A stretch of DNA of 64,000 nt from Chloroflexota bacterium (GTDB lineage Bacteria; Chloroflexota; Anaerolineae; J036; Brachytrichaceae). The notes under the pieces are model-generated. The model was given only the letters and a program-made list of their open reading frames with translations. It had not been told where the DNA came from and ran no database searches. This document shows positions 45,339-52,902 of the stretch, in pieces (position 1 is the first letter of the stretch; each line of letters begins with the position of its first letter). The position numbers and the translations under genes were made by a program. The stretch is taken from positions 1-64,000 of the forward strand of contig JANXLU010000019.1 in NCBI GenBank assembly GCA_025354985.1, given 5' to 3'.

Positions 45339-45347
45339 TGCTAAAAT
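45339..45347 (+). promoter_or_regulatory. Extended -10 promoter of rpmF
   Basis: TGCTAAAAT is an extended -10 (TGn followed by TAAAAT). It is the only promoter-like sequence between the MBL gene and rpmF. Confidence 0.5.
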
Positions 45348-45372
45348 AGCCAGCTAATAATTTTCAAGGATT

Positions 45373-45399
45373 CACGCGCCCAGTCAATCGGGGCGCGTG
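45373..45399 (+). promoter_or_regulatory. GC-rich hairpin in the rpmF leader
   Basis: CACGCGCCC (45373-45381) pairs perfectly with GGGCGCGTG (45391-45399) around a 9-nt loop, followed by TTTCGTG. It lies 10 nt upstream of the AGGAG of rpmF. It could be a weak terminator or a leader hairpin, for example for a ribosomal protein regulator; I cannot decide. Confidence 0.55.
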
Positions 45400-45423
45400 T
45401 TTCGTGTCAGGAGTAATACAAAC

Positions 45424-45624
45424 ATGGGTCCGCTTCCAAAGCGCAAATTTTCCGTAGGCCGAACACATCGCCGTCGCGCGCATCATGCGCTAACACCTGT
45501 AATGCTGGTTACGTGCAATCATTGCAATGAAAAGCACCTGCCACACACCGTGTGCCCTTCCTGCGGGTTCTACCGCAATCGCGAAGTGGTGCGCATTGAG
45601 AAAGCAGCGTCTCCCAAGGAATAG
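45424..45624 (+). CDS. rpmF: 50S ribosomal protein L32
   Basis: A 66-aa ribosomal protein with the family start MGPLPKRKFSVGRTHRRRAHH read in two parts, and a zinc-binding CNHC and CPSCG pair near residues 32 and 45. AGGAG lies 10-15 nt upstream of ATG 45424. A strong terminator follows 20 bp after the stop, and fabD starts downstream, giving the common rpmF-fab gene order. Confidence 0.95.
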   Translation: MGPLPKRKFSVGRTHRRRAHHALTPVMLVTCNHCNEKHLPHTVCPSCGFYRNREVVRIEKAASPKE

Positions 45625-45643
45625 GTCCGCATCCGGACCAATG

Positions 45644-45690
45644 ACAACCCCCGTTGGCTGGTAATCCCGACGGGGGTTGTTTTCTGTTTT
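45644..45690 (+). terminator. Intrinsic terminator after rpmF
   Basis: A perfect 11-bp stem (ACAACCCCCGT at 45644-45654 and its complement at 45670-45680) with a 15-nt loop is followed by TTTTCTGTTTT. It separates rpmF from fabD. Confidence 0.85.
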
Positions 45691-45700
45691 AGTCTGCACT

Positions 45701-46609
45701 ATGAAAACCGCTTTTGTTTTTCCTGGTCAAGGATCGCAGTTCGTCGGCATGGGCCGCGACCAGGCGGCGGTGCGTCCGGTTTTTCGAGGCATTTTTGATC
45801 GGGCAAATGAGGCGCTTGGTGAAGATCTCAAGAGCCTGTGTTTTGAAGGGCCGCAGGCTTCTTTGGATGACACGGTCAACACCCAGCCTGCCATCTACAC
45901 CCACAGCGTCGCCGCCTTTGAGCTGGTGATGATGAGTGGCGAAGTGCCCGCTCCGGACTTTGTCGCGGGCCACAGCCTTGGCGAGTTTAGTGCGTTGTGC
46001 GTTGCGGGTGCCCTGCAGTTTGAGGACGGGCTGCAATTGGTTCGGTCGCGTGGGAAGTTGATGAAGCAGGCGGGTGAAAGCCTTCCTGGATCAATGGCCG
46101 CTGTAATTGGCGCCGATATGGCAGCAGTGGTGCAGGTGTGTGCATTGGCGTCCGAACAGTCGGGTGGCCTGGGCGTGGTGCCGGCAAATGACAACTGCCC
46201 AGGCCAAATTGTCATCAGCGGCACCCGCGAGGCGGTTGCTGCCGCCATTGCAATTGCCAGGGCAAATGGAATAAAACGAGTCATTCCGCTGGCGGTGAGT
46301 ATCGCGTCACACTCGCCGCTTATGGCCGGCATTTCCCGCGAATTTGCCCGGCTCGTCGCCTCCACGTCAGTTCAAACGGCGACCATCCCGGTGGTGGCAA
46401 ATACTTCCGTTGCGATCATCACGCATCCGGATGACATTCGAGCTGAATTGGTGGCGCAATTGACTTCGCCGGTTCGCTGGACTGAAACCGTGCAATTCAT
46501 GCATCGGCAAGGCGTGACCAATTTTTACGAACTTGGCCCGAAGGACGTGTTGAGCAATTTGCTAAAGCGAACAATTCCGGATGGCATAACATCCAGTGCG
46601 ATTGGTTAA
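45701..46609 (+). CDS. fabD: Malonyl-CoA:ACP transacylase
   Basis: Loads malonyl onto acyl carrier protein for fatty acid synthesis. The 302-aa protein starts MKTAFVFPGQGSQFVGMG at ATG 45701; the frame opens 24 nt earlier inside the terminator. The nucleophile Ser is in GHSLGEFSAL near residue 90, the catalytic His in ASHSPLM near residue 200, and GQIVISG is typical. fabG follows with its start 10 bp downstream, and no acpP or fabF gene is next to it. Confidence 0.95.
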   Translation: MKTAFVFPGQGSQFVGMGRDQAAVRPVFRGIFDRANEALGEDLKSLCFEGPQASLDDTVNTQPAIYTHSVAAFELVMMSGEVPAPDFVAGHSLGEFSALCVAGALQFEDGLQLVRSRGKLMKQAGESLPGSMAAVIGADMAAVVQVCALASEQSGGLGVVPANDNCPGQIVISGTREAVAAAIAIARANGIKRVIPLAVSIASHSPLMAGISREFARLVASTSVQTATIPVVANTSVAIITHPDDIRAELVAQLTSPVRWTETVQFMHRQGVTNFYELGPKDVLSNLLKRTIPDGITSSAIG

Positions 46610-46619
46610 ACTCACAACC

Positions 46620-47372
46620 ATGACCACATTAACAGGTAAAACAGCAGTGGTGACCGGTGCTTCGCGTGGCATTGGGCGGGCAATAGCGCTGGAGCTCGGG
46701 CGACGCGGAGCCAATGTTGTTGTGAATTTCAACAGCTCCGAGGCATCCGCCCTTGAAGTGGTTGGCGAAATCCAAGCTGCCGGCACCCAAGCCATTGCGC
46801 ATAGGGCGGATGTGAGCAGTTTGGAGCAGGCCACCGGCCTCATCAAGGCCGCCATCGATGCGTTTGGCAAGCTGGACATTCTCGTGAACAATGCGGGAAC
46901 CACGCGCGATGGTCTTATCATGATGATGAAGGAAGCGGACTGGGACTTGGTGATCAATGCCGATCTAAAGAGTGTCTTCAATTGCTGCAAGGCTGCAACA
47001 AAGCCCATGATGCGCGCCCGGGTTGGGTCCATTATAAATATTACGAGCGTGGTGGGTTTGGCCGGGCAGAGTGGGCAAAGCAATTACGCTGCGGCCAAGG
47101 CGGGGATGATTGGGCTTACCAAAAGCCTTGCCAAGGAGTTGGGTGCAAGGAACATTCGTGTCAATGCCGTTGCGCCCGGTTATATTCCCACCGATTTGAC
47201 TGATTCACTTCCTCAAGAATTAAAGGATGGCATGGTGAAGCTTACGCCATTGGGTCGCATGGGGACACCTGAAGAAGTCGCGCGTGCCGTTGCGTTTCTG
47301 GCTGGTGATGAGGCCTCGTTTATCACTGGCGTGGTGCTAAGCGTGGATGGTGGTATCGTGATGCAAGGCTGA
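46620..47372 (+). CDS. fabG: 3-oxoacyl-ACP reductase
   Basis: NADPH-dependent SDR that reduces 3-oxoacyl-ACP in elongation. The 250-aa product has TGASRGIG near residue 14, NNAGTTRDGLIMMM near residue 90, catalytic YAAAK near residue 157 and the FabG C-terminus TGVVLSVDGGIVM. The frame opens 24 nt upstream, but ATG 46620 fits the family start and its place after fabD. Cotranscribed with fabD and the Asp23 gene, which begins 3 bp after its stop. Confidence 0.95.
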   Translation: MTTLTGKTAVVTGASRGIGRAIALELGRRGANVVVNFNSSEASALEVVGEIQAAGTQAIAHRADVSSLEQATGLIKAAIDAFGKLDILVNNAGTTRDGLIMMMKEADWDLVINADLKSVFNCCKAATKPMMRARVGSIINITSVVGLAGQSGQSNYAAAKAGMIGLTKSLAKELGARNIRVNAVAPGYIPTDLTDSLPQELKDGMVKLTPLGRMGTPEEVARAVAFLAGDEASFITGVVLSVDGGIVMQG

Positions 47373-47375
47373 CTC

Positions 47376-47696
47376 ATGAACACGGCACGAATCTCGATTT
47401 CTCCGGATATTGTCAAAGACATTGCCCGCCTGACCACACTGGCGACGCCGGGTGTGGTGGGGCTTGCAGAGGCGCCTACCAGCGTGCTCCACCGTTCCCC
47501 GCCAAAAGGTGTCGATGTTGAAATGATTGGCGAACTCGCCAGGATCACCCTGCACGTCACTGCGGCCACTGATCAGTCACTGCCGGCTCTGGGAGCCATA
47601 ATTAAACGAAAAATTGCCGGGGCGGTCGAAGAAATTGCCGGGATCAAAGTCGAGAGCATTTCGGTGTCTTTTGAAGATGTAAGGATTGCACCGTGA
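47376..47696 (+). CDS. Asp23/Gls24 family protein
   Basis: A 106-aa protein of the DUF322 family, with ISPDIVKDIARLTTLATPGV near the start and VESISVSFEDVR near the end. Members bind the cell envelope or sit in cytoplasmic rings in Gram-positive bacteria, linked to envelope stress. Its place between fabG and nusB is common in Firmicutes and Chloroflexota. It overlaps nusB at GTGA. Confidence 0.88.
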   Translation: MNTARISISPDIVKDIARLTTLATPGVVGLAEAPTSVLHRSPPKGVDVEMIGELARITLHVTAATDQSLPALGAIIKRKIAGAVEEIAGIKVESISVSFEDVRIAP

Positions 47697-48157
47697 AGTC
47701 ACGCCGTGCTGCGCGCATTTTGGCCCTTCAGGTGCTCTATGAGACCGACACCTCAGCACATGCCGCGGGTGACGTTCTGAGCAGGTATTTTCACGTTGAT
47801 TTTCACCAGGAGCAAGGCGAAGAAACAGATGAGCAGATCAAGCTTGCCGTCGCCGATCCCGACGCACGCAGCTATGCCAGCACGCTTGTAAGCGGCGTAG
47901 TGATGGCGCGGGCGAGTCTGGATCAAGAATTGGCCAAGTTTGCTAAGCAATTTCCAATCGAGACACTTTCCGCGATTGACCGCAATCTGATGCGGATGGC
48001 GTTATACGAGTTTAACTCTGGTAAAGTGCCCTTCAAGGTGGCGATAAATGAAGCCGTGGAGATTGCAAAGAGCTACGGCGGTGAATCATCGCCAAGATTT
48101 GTCAATGGAGTTTTGGGCGCGTTATGGCAGGCACACTCTTCAATTTCGGACCGCTAG
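47693..48157 (+). CDS. nusB: Transcription antitermination factor NusB
   Basis: An RNA-binding helical protein that assists rRNA antitermination with NusE. The 154 aa begin KSRRAARILALQVLYETD and contain LSAIDRNLMRMALYEF and AINEAVEIAKSYG with FVNGVLG, typical of NusB. GTG 47693 overlaps the Asp23 stop (GTGA), and the 3' end overlaps tatA by 34 bp. All genes from fabD to tatC appear to form one unit. Confidence 0.93.
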   Translation: MKSRRAARILALQVLYETDTSAHAAGDVLSRYFHVDFHQEQGEETDEQIKLAVADPDARSYASTLVSGVVMARASLDQELAKFAKQFPIETLSAIDRNLMRMALYEFNSGKVPFKVAINEAVEIAKSYGGESSPRFVNGVLGALWQAHSSISDR

Positions 48158-48669
48158 AAATATTGGCCGTTGTGGCGTTGACGCTCATCCTGTTTGGTCC
48201 AGAGCGGCTGCCGGGTCTCTTTCGTCAATTTGGCGAAGGCATTCGAAAGTTTCGCAATTACTACCTGGTCTTGGCGGAACAAATTCGCAAGGAGTTGGAG
48301 CCGGTAAGTGAGGACCTGGGCGAGATTAGACAGGTCATGCACGACGTACAGGCCGATCTACATGACATACGAAATGCGGTTGATTTGCGGGCCATGTTGC
48401 CACCGCTAAATATTGCCGAGGAGCTGCAAAACGGGGATGCCTCCAAGGTCGTCGCTCACGTAGATATGGCGCAGCCGACGGCGGCGCTTGACCCATCGGC
48501 ACAAATGTATGGTGATAGTCATGTGCAGGCGGTGCCGCTTATCAATAGCTCACCGGATGCCAATCTGAGTGCGGATAATCCATGGGCGGTGGGTATTCAG
48601 CCATCGATCGCCAATAAAAGCGACCAAGAAGGTGCCCTTCTGTCGGACGACAACCCTTGGGCAAAATAA
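48124..48669 (+). CDS. Sec-independent protein translocase TatA/TatB-type protein
   Basis: A 181-aa component of the twin-arginine translocase that carries folded proteins. A short N-terminal segment and helix (FGPLEILAVVALTLILFGPERLPGL in two parts) contain the FGP hinge, followed by an amphipathic helix. The tail is longer than TatA, closer to TatB, with about 100 residues of acidic, low-complexity sequence in which NPWA occurs twice (ADNPWAVG and DDNPWAK at the very end). It overlaps nusB and precedes tatC by 3 bp. Confidence 0.88.
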   Translation: MAGTLFNFGPLEILAVVALTLILFGPERLPGLFRQFGEGIRKFRNYYLVLAEQIRKELEPVSEDLGEIRQVMHDVQADLHDIRNAVDLRAMLPPLNIAEELQNGDASKVVAHVDMAQPTAALDPSAQMYGDSHVQAVPLINSSPDANLSADNPWAVGIQPSIANKSDQEGALLSDDNPWAK

Positions 48670-48672
48670 CCT

Positions 48673-49476
48673 ATGTCAAGCGAAGTTTCAACCACCCCGT
48701 CAGCTAACGAAGAGGCAACCGGCGGCGAAGAAATGAGCCTGCTCGACCACCTGCGTGAGGTGCGCAATCGCGTGGTCGTAAGCGCGCTTGCACTTACTAT
48801 TGGTACGGCGATATCGTTTGCTCTCACACCCGCACTGTTAAAGATCATAACGATGCCTTTGGGCGCCAACAAGAAGCTCGTGGTCACCGACCCACTATCG
48901 GGTCTGACGAGCACCTTTGGAGTTTCGCTTACCGCGGGCGCGGTGCTGGCGTTACCCGTGATCTTGTATCAGGTGATCGCCTTTATTTTGCCCGGCTTGT
49001 TGCCAAAGGAAAAAAACTGGCTGCGGTTTGGGTTCCCATGCGCCATAATTTTGTACGCCTTGGGTGCGGGTTTCGCCTGGTTTGTTTTCGTTCCAAATGC
49101 GATTACATTCCTCACGTCCTGGATGAGCGAAAGCTTTGACTATCTCATCAAGAGCGACGAATACCTGCCATTCGTATCGGGAATCGTATTTTGGATGGGT
49201 TTTGCTTTTGAAATGCCCCTAATCATGTTCCTGCTGGCCAAGGTAAATGTAATTAGCTCCCGCGTGCTTGCGAAGAATTGGCGGTATGCTGTCGTGGCTA
49301 TTGCAATACTTGCAGCCTTCATAACGCCCACGCCGGATCCAATCAACATGGGTCTTGTCATGTTGCCGTTGCTGGTTCTCTATGTGGTGAGCATTGGCAT
49401 GGTGTGGCTGGCCCGTCGCGGTGCAACGGTGCCGGCGTTGCTCGATCCTGAAGAGCAACTAAAGCAGAATTCGTAA
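48673..49476 (+). CDS. tatC: Sec-independent protein translocase TatC
   Basis: The membrane receptor of the Tat system; it binds twin-arginine signal peptides. The 267 aa have six hydrophobic segments, LLDHLREVRNRVVVSA near residue 18 and the conserved FWMGFAFEMPLIMFLL. A non-conserved acidic N-terminal tail of about 15 residues precedes the first helix. Starts at ATG 48673, right after the TatA/B gene, confirming a tatAC unit. Confidence 0.95.
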   Translation: MSSEVSTTPSANEEATGGEEMSLLDHLREVRNRVVVSALALTIGTAISFALTPALLKIITMPLGANKKLVVTDPLSGLTSTFGVSLTAGAVLALPVILYQVIAFILPGLLPKEKNWLRFGFPCAIILYALGAGFAWFVFVPNAITFLTSWMSESFDYLIKSDEYLPFVSGIVFWMGFAFEMPLIMFLLAKVNVISSRVLAKNWRYAVVAIAILAAFITPTPDPINMGLVMLPLLVLYVVSIGMVWLARRGATVPALLDPEEQLKQNS

Positions 49477-49536
49477 CTAAAGCGGGCTCGCGCACACGTA
49501 AATCTTGACCGAGGCGCCACGCCCCCTGGATATTTC

Positions 49537-50913
49537 ATGAAGAAGTCCTATTATTTGTTGTCGCTGGGGTGTTCAAAAAATACAGTTGATAGCGACAGTA
49601 TTTCGCAGTTGCTCAATGAGAGTGGCTATAAGGGGTTGGAAACGCCAGGCAAGGCGGATGTGTTGATAGTGAACACTTGCGGTTTCATAGGCCCTGCCCG
49701 CGACGAGAGCATTCGCAACTTGCGCGAACTGGCTACCAAAAAGAAGAAGGGTCAGCAATTGATTGCGGCCGGGTGCCTCAGCCAGCTTTGGGGACCCAGA
49801 CTGGCGCAGGCTGTTCCAGGCCTGGATGGTGTTATCGGAACCCGTCGCTGGATGGACATCGTGTCGTTTATCGATACTGTGCGTGGTCGGGCCAAGCCCG
49901 AACCCATGTATCACCTGCCAACCGATGCCCTTACGGTCGGCGATGACGAGCGTGGCGCCATGCGGACGGCGGTTCAAGGGGCAAGCGCATACTTGAAAAT
50001 ATCAGACGGCTGCCGTCGCCCATGCGCCTTCTGCACCATCCCCACCATCAAGGGCACTCTAAAATCGCGCCAGCCACACTTGATCCTGGATGAGGCACGA
50101 AATCTCTCCGAATCAGGCGTTCGTGAATTGGTGTTGCTTGCACAAGATTTGACCGACTATGGCAGCGATCTTGGTCTCAAGGACGGACTGTCAACCTTGC
50201 TAAACGACATAGTGGATGCCGCTCCGCGGCTCGATTGGGTGCGGTTGATGTATGCCTATCCGGGTGCGGTCACGGACACGCTGATTGAGACTATGGCAAG
50301 CCAGCCAAAAATTGTCAAGTATCTTGACATCCCATTGCAGCATGGCCATCCTGCGACGCTGCGGAGGATGCGCCGTCCCAGCAATATTGATTGGGTTTAT
50401 CGCACAGTGGCGAAAATGCGCGACCATATCCCCGATCTTTGTGTGCGCACCACATTCATTGTCGGGTATCCGGGTGAGACCGACGAGGAATTTGATGGAC
50501 TTATGAGGTTCGTTGAGGACATGCAATTTGACCGCGTCGGGGTCTTCACCTATAGCTTTGAACCCGGGACGCCGAGCGGGGACATGGCGTTCCAAGTTCC
50601 GGAAGATATTAAGAATCAGCGCCGAGACACGCTGATGCTTAAACAGCAGCAGATCTCCCTGGTCAGGAACCAACAACAAGTGGGCAAGACGCTGACCACG
50701 TTGATTGAGGGACATGACCGGGACAACGAACTAAGTTTTGGGCGGAGTTATCGCGATGCACCTGAGGTGGACGGGCTTGTTATTGTTGAGGGAACAATCC
50801 CTGTTGGTGAGATGGTGCCGGTCAAAATCAATGGCGCCATGGAATATGACCTCACTGGTTCGGTCGAGCAGGTGTCCAACGTTGTTGCTTTGGACCAGAT
50901 TTCAGTAGCATGA
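49537..50913 (+). CDS. rimO: Ribosomal protein S12 methylthiotransferase
   Basis: A radical SAM methylthiotransferase that modifies an aspartate of ribosomal protein S12. The 458 aa contain the UPF0004 domain with CSKNTVDSD and CGFIGPARDES (cluster Cys), then the radical SAM motif CRRPCAFCTIP near residue 159 and a C-terminal TRAM domain. The Cys spacing and length favour RimO over MiaB, though the split is by eye. The stop overlaps the next start by 4 nt. Confidence 0.9.
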   Translation: MKKSYYLLSLGCSKNTVDSDSISQLLNESGYKGLETPGKADVLIVNTCGFIGPARDESIRNLRELATKKKKGQQLIAAGCLSQLWGPRLAQAVPGLDGVIGTRRWMDIVSFIDTVRGRAKPEPMYHLPTDALTVGDDERGAMRTAVQGASAYLKISDGCRRPCAFCTIPTIKGTLKSRQPHLILDEARNLSESGVRELVLLAQDLTDYGSDLGLKDGLSTLLNDIVDAAPRLDWVRLMYAYPGAVTDTLIETMASQPKIVKYLDIPLQHGHPATLRRMRRPSNIDWVYRTVAKMRDHIPDLCVRTTFIVGYPGETDEEFDGLMRFVEDMQFDRVGVFTYSFEPGTPSGDMAFQVPEDIKNQRRDTLMLKQQQISLVRNQQQVGKTLTTLIEGHDRDNELSFGRSYRDAPEVDGLVIVEGTIPVGEMVPVKINGAMEYDLTGSVEQVSNVVALDQISVA

Positions 50914-51713
50914 CGCTCAATTTAGCCGAGGCGCTGGCGTTCGCGCGGATGATTGCACGTGAAACGGCACAATTCTTGATACCGGGCGCTGGTCGCGGAA
51001 CAGCGGATGTGAAGGCGGATGGATCGTATGTCACCCAGTTTGACCTGGCATCGGACAAGCGTCTTACAGCTGCAATTCGAGCGAGATATCCAGAGCACGC
51101 GATCTTGAGCGAAGAGGAGAATAAGGTTTTTGATGGCGATGAATGGACCTGGATTCTTGATCCGATCGATGGCACTACCAACTACACGTGGGGTTATCCG
51201 CTATGGGGTGTGCTCATCGGGCTGTTGCACAACGGCGTGCCCGTGCTGGGTGTGGGTGATTTTCCACTGAGTGGAGAACAGTTTTATGCGTGCATTGGTC
51301 AGGGCGCATGGTGCAACGAGCGACCCATCAAGGCCTCTCCAGCGACGACAATCAACCCGTTACACATCTTTGGCGTGTGCTCGCGGCTTGCAGAGCGCAC
51401 GAAGTTCCCAATTCAGGCCAAGGCCCGCATCGCAGGATCAAGCGCCTATGACATGGCCAAGCTGGCCGATGGAACCTATGTGGGGTTGTTCAATTATTCA
51501 GTCGCGGTATGGGACGTTGCCGCACTGTGGCCGCTCGTAACCGAGGCGGGCGCCATCTGTGCCACCTCCCTCCATGATCGTAGTTTTGGGCTTACAACCG
51601 GCGCGGATTACGGCGACAGCTCCGTTTCAAAGTTTTCGATCTACGGCGGATGCTCAGAACTGGTTTTTGACAGTGCACGCACGTCAATAGACGAAGCCCT
51701 TGCGACATCGTAA
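50910..51713 (+). CDS. Inositol monophosphatase family protein
   Basis: A Mg-dependent phosphatase of 267 aa acting on inositol phosphate, histidinol phosphate or PAP. It has AILSEEEN (metal Glu), DPIDGTTNY near residue 90 (metal Asp) and AVWDVAALWPLVTEAG near the C-terminus (WDxAA motif). Substrate specificity is not evident. ATG 50910 overlaps the rimO stop (ATGA), so it is coupled to rimO. Confidence 0.9.
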   Translation: MTLNLAEALAFARMIARETAQFLIPGAGRGTADVKADGSYVTQFDLASDKRLTAAIRARYPEHAILSEEENKVFDGDEWTWILDPIDGTTNYTWGYPLWGVLIGLLHNGVPVLGVGDFPLSGEQFYACIGQGAWCNERPIKASPATTINPLHIFGVCSRLAERTKFPIQAKARIAGSSAYDMAKLADGTYVGLFNYSVAVWDVAALWPLVTEAGAICATSLHDRSFGLTTGADYGDSSVSKFSIYGGCSELVFDSARTSIDEALATS

Positions 51714-51742
51714 GGACCCAGAGCATACGATGGGCTTATTCC

Positions 51743-51794
51743 TTAAGTAAGTTATGTTAAGTAACTTGCTTTAACAAGGTGGGTCGCGTACCAT
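51743..51794. promoter_or_regulatory. Repeats and promoter upstream of the tailed MBL gene
   Basis: TTAAGTAA occurs at 51743-51750 and 51757-51764, and an inverted repeat AAGTTA/TAACTT covers 51749-51767. The possible -35 TTGCTT (51766-51771) and -10 TACCAT (51789-51794) are 17 bp apart, so the repeats overlap the -35. This suggests a repressor operator; no regulator gene is near. Confidence 0.45.
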
Positions 51795-51804
51795 CGGAAC
51801 TGTA

Positions 51805-52896
51805 ATGCATATTGAACGCGCTTCCGATGACGTTTACGTCTTCACCTCTGAAAGATACGCCCAAGTTACTGCAACGTTGATTGTCAGCGGCACTGTGGGT
51901 GTGATGATTGATACGCTACCGTATCCCTCCGAGACGGCTCAAATCGCCCGGCTGGCCCAAAAGGTGGCGCCAGATGGCGTGCGCTATCTTGTATACACCC
52001 AACACCAAGCCGATCACGTGTACGGGGCAATTTATTTTCCGCGCGCGGAAATAATTGCGCACACCTTGTGCCGCCAATATCTGATTGAGCGGGGATATAA
52101 AGCACTTGAGGCGGCCCGCAAGCAAAGCGATGAGTTTGAATTTACCCGCATAAAACTACCGACAACCACGTTTGATTCCGGCACGTTCAGCTTGCGGTTG
52201 CCCAACAAGACGCTTGACATGATTTCAACACCCGGTCACACGGATGACTCGATCAGCTTGTTATTGCAGGAGGAAAAAATCCTGTTTGCAGGTGACACGG
52301 TGATGGCGTTGCCAACCATTGCGGATGGCGATGTGCAGCAACTCCGATCCAGCCTGCAAATGATCGGTGAGATGCCACTAGACAGCATCGTGCAGGGGCA
52401 CGGCGAGATTATTCTGAAGGGCGAAATAAAGGAGTATCTGCGTCGCAGTATTAACTACCTTGATCAGCTGGAAGCCAGGGTGCACGCTGCCATTGAAGCT
52501 AATGTCACGCGTGACGAAGCACGCCAACAAATCACGATCGAGAGCTGTGGAATGGGTCGGGTATTGTTAAATGGACAAGTTGCCCCGTTGCACACGGCGA
52601 ATCTTGGCGCTCTTTATGATCGCCTTGCACCGGCCAAGCTTAATAAGCCGTCGGTAAAGTTGCTCCCAGTGGTAAAACCAGTCGAATATGCCGCGGTTCA
52701 AATTACCGCGCCTCGTATCAAGGCCCGGGCTACGAAAATTGTCTCCAGAACAGCGGCCAAACCAAAGCCGACGCGAACCCGCAAGGTTGCTGTAGCGGAA
52801 AAGACTGTCGGACATGCTGCACGGAAATCGGCCAAATCCACTACCAAGCCAAAGGCAGCGGGAGTTGTAAAAGTGCCCAGGAAGAAAAAGAAGTAA
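51805..52896 (+). CDS. MBL fold hydrolase with Lys/Ala/Pro-rich basic tail
   Basis: A 363-aa protein. Residues 1 to about 215 form an MBL hydrolase with YTQHQADHVYGA (metal-binding HxxDH) near residue 70, STPGHTDDSIS and LFAGDTVM, and VQGHGE later. A helical segment follows. The last 70 residues or so are extremely basic and low complexity (RTRKVAVAEK, KSAKSTTKPK, ending PRKKKK), like the C-terminal tails of histone H1-type proteins, suggesting binding to nucleic acid. The ATG lies 10 nt after a TACCAT box. It is upstream of the fused PTS gene. Confidence 0.8.
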   Translation: MHIERASDDVYVFTSERYAQVTATLIVSGTVGVMIDTLPYPSETAQIARLAQKVAPDGVRYLVYTQHQADHVYGAIYFPRAEIIAHTLCRQYLIERGYKALEAARKQSDEFEFTRIKLPTTTFDSGTFSLRLPNKTLDMISTPGHTDDSISLLLQEEKILFAGDTVMALPTIADGDVQQLRSSLQMIGEMPLDSIVQGHGEIILKGEIKEYLRRSINYLDQLEARVHAAIEANVTRDEARQQITIESCGMGRVLLNGQVAPLHTANLGALYDRLAPAKLNKPSVKLLPVVKPVEYAAVQITAPRIKARATKIVSRTAAKPKPTRTRKVAVAEKTVGHAARKSAKSTTKPKAAGVVKVPRKKKK

Positions 52897-52902
52897 ACGT
52901 CC

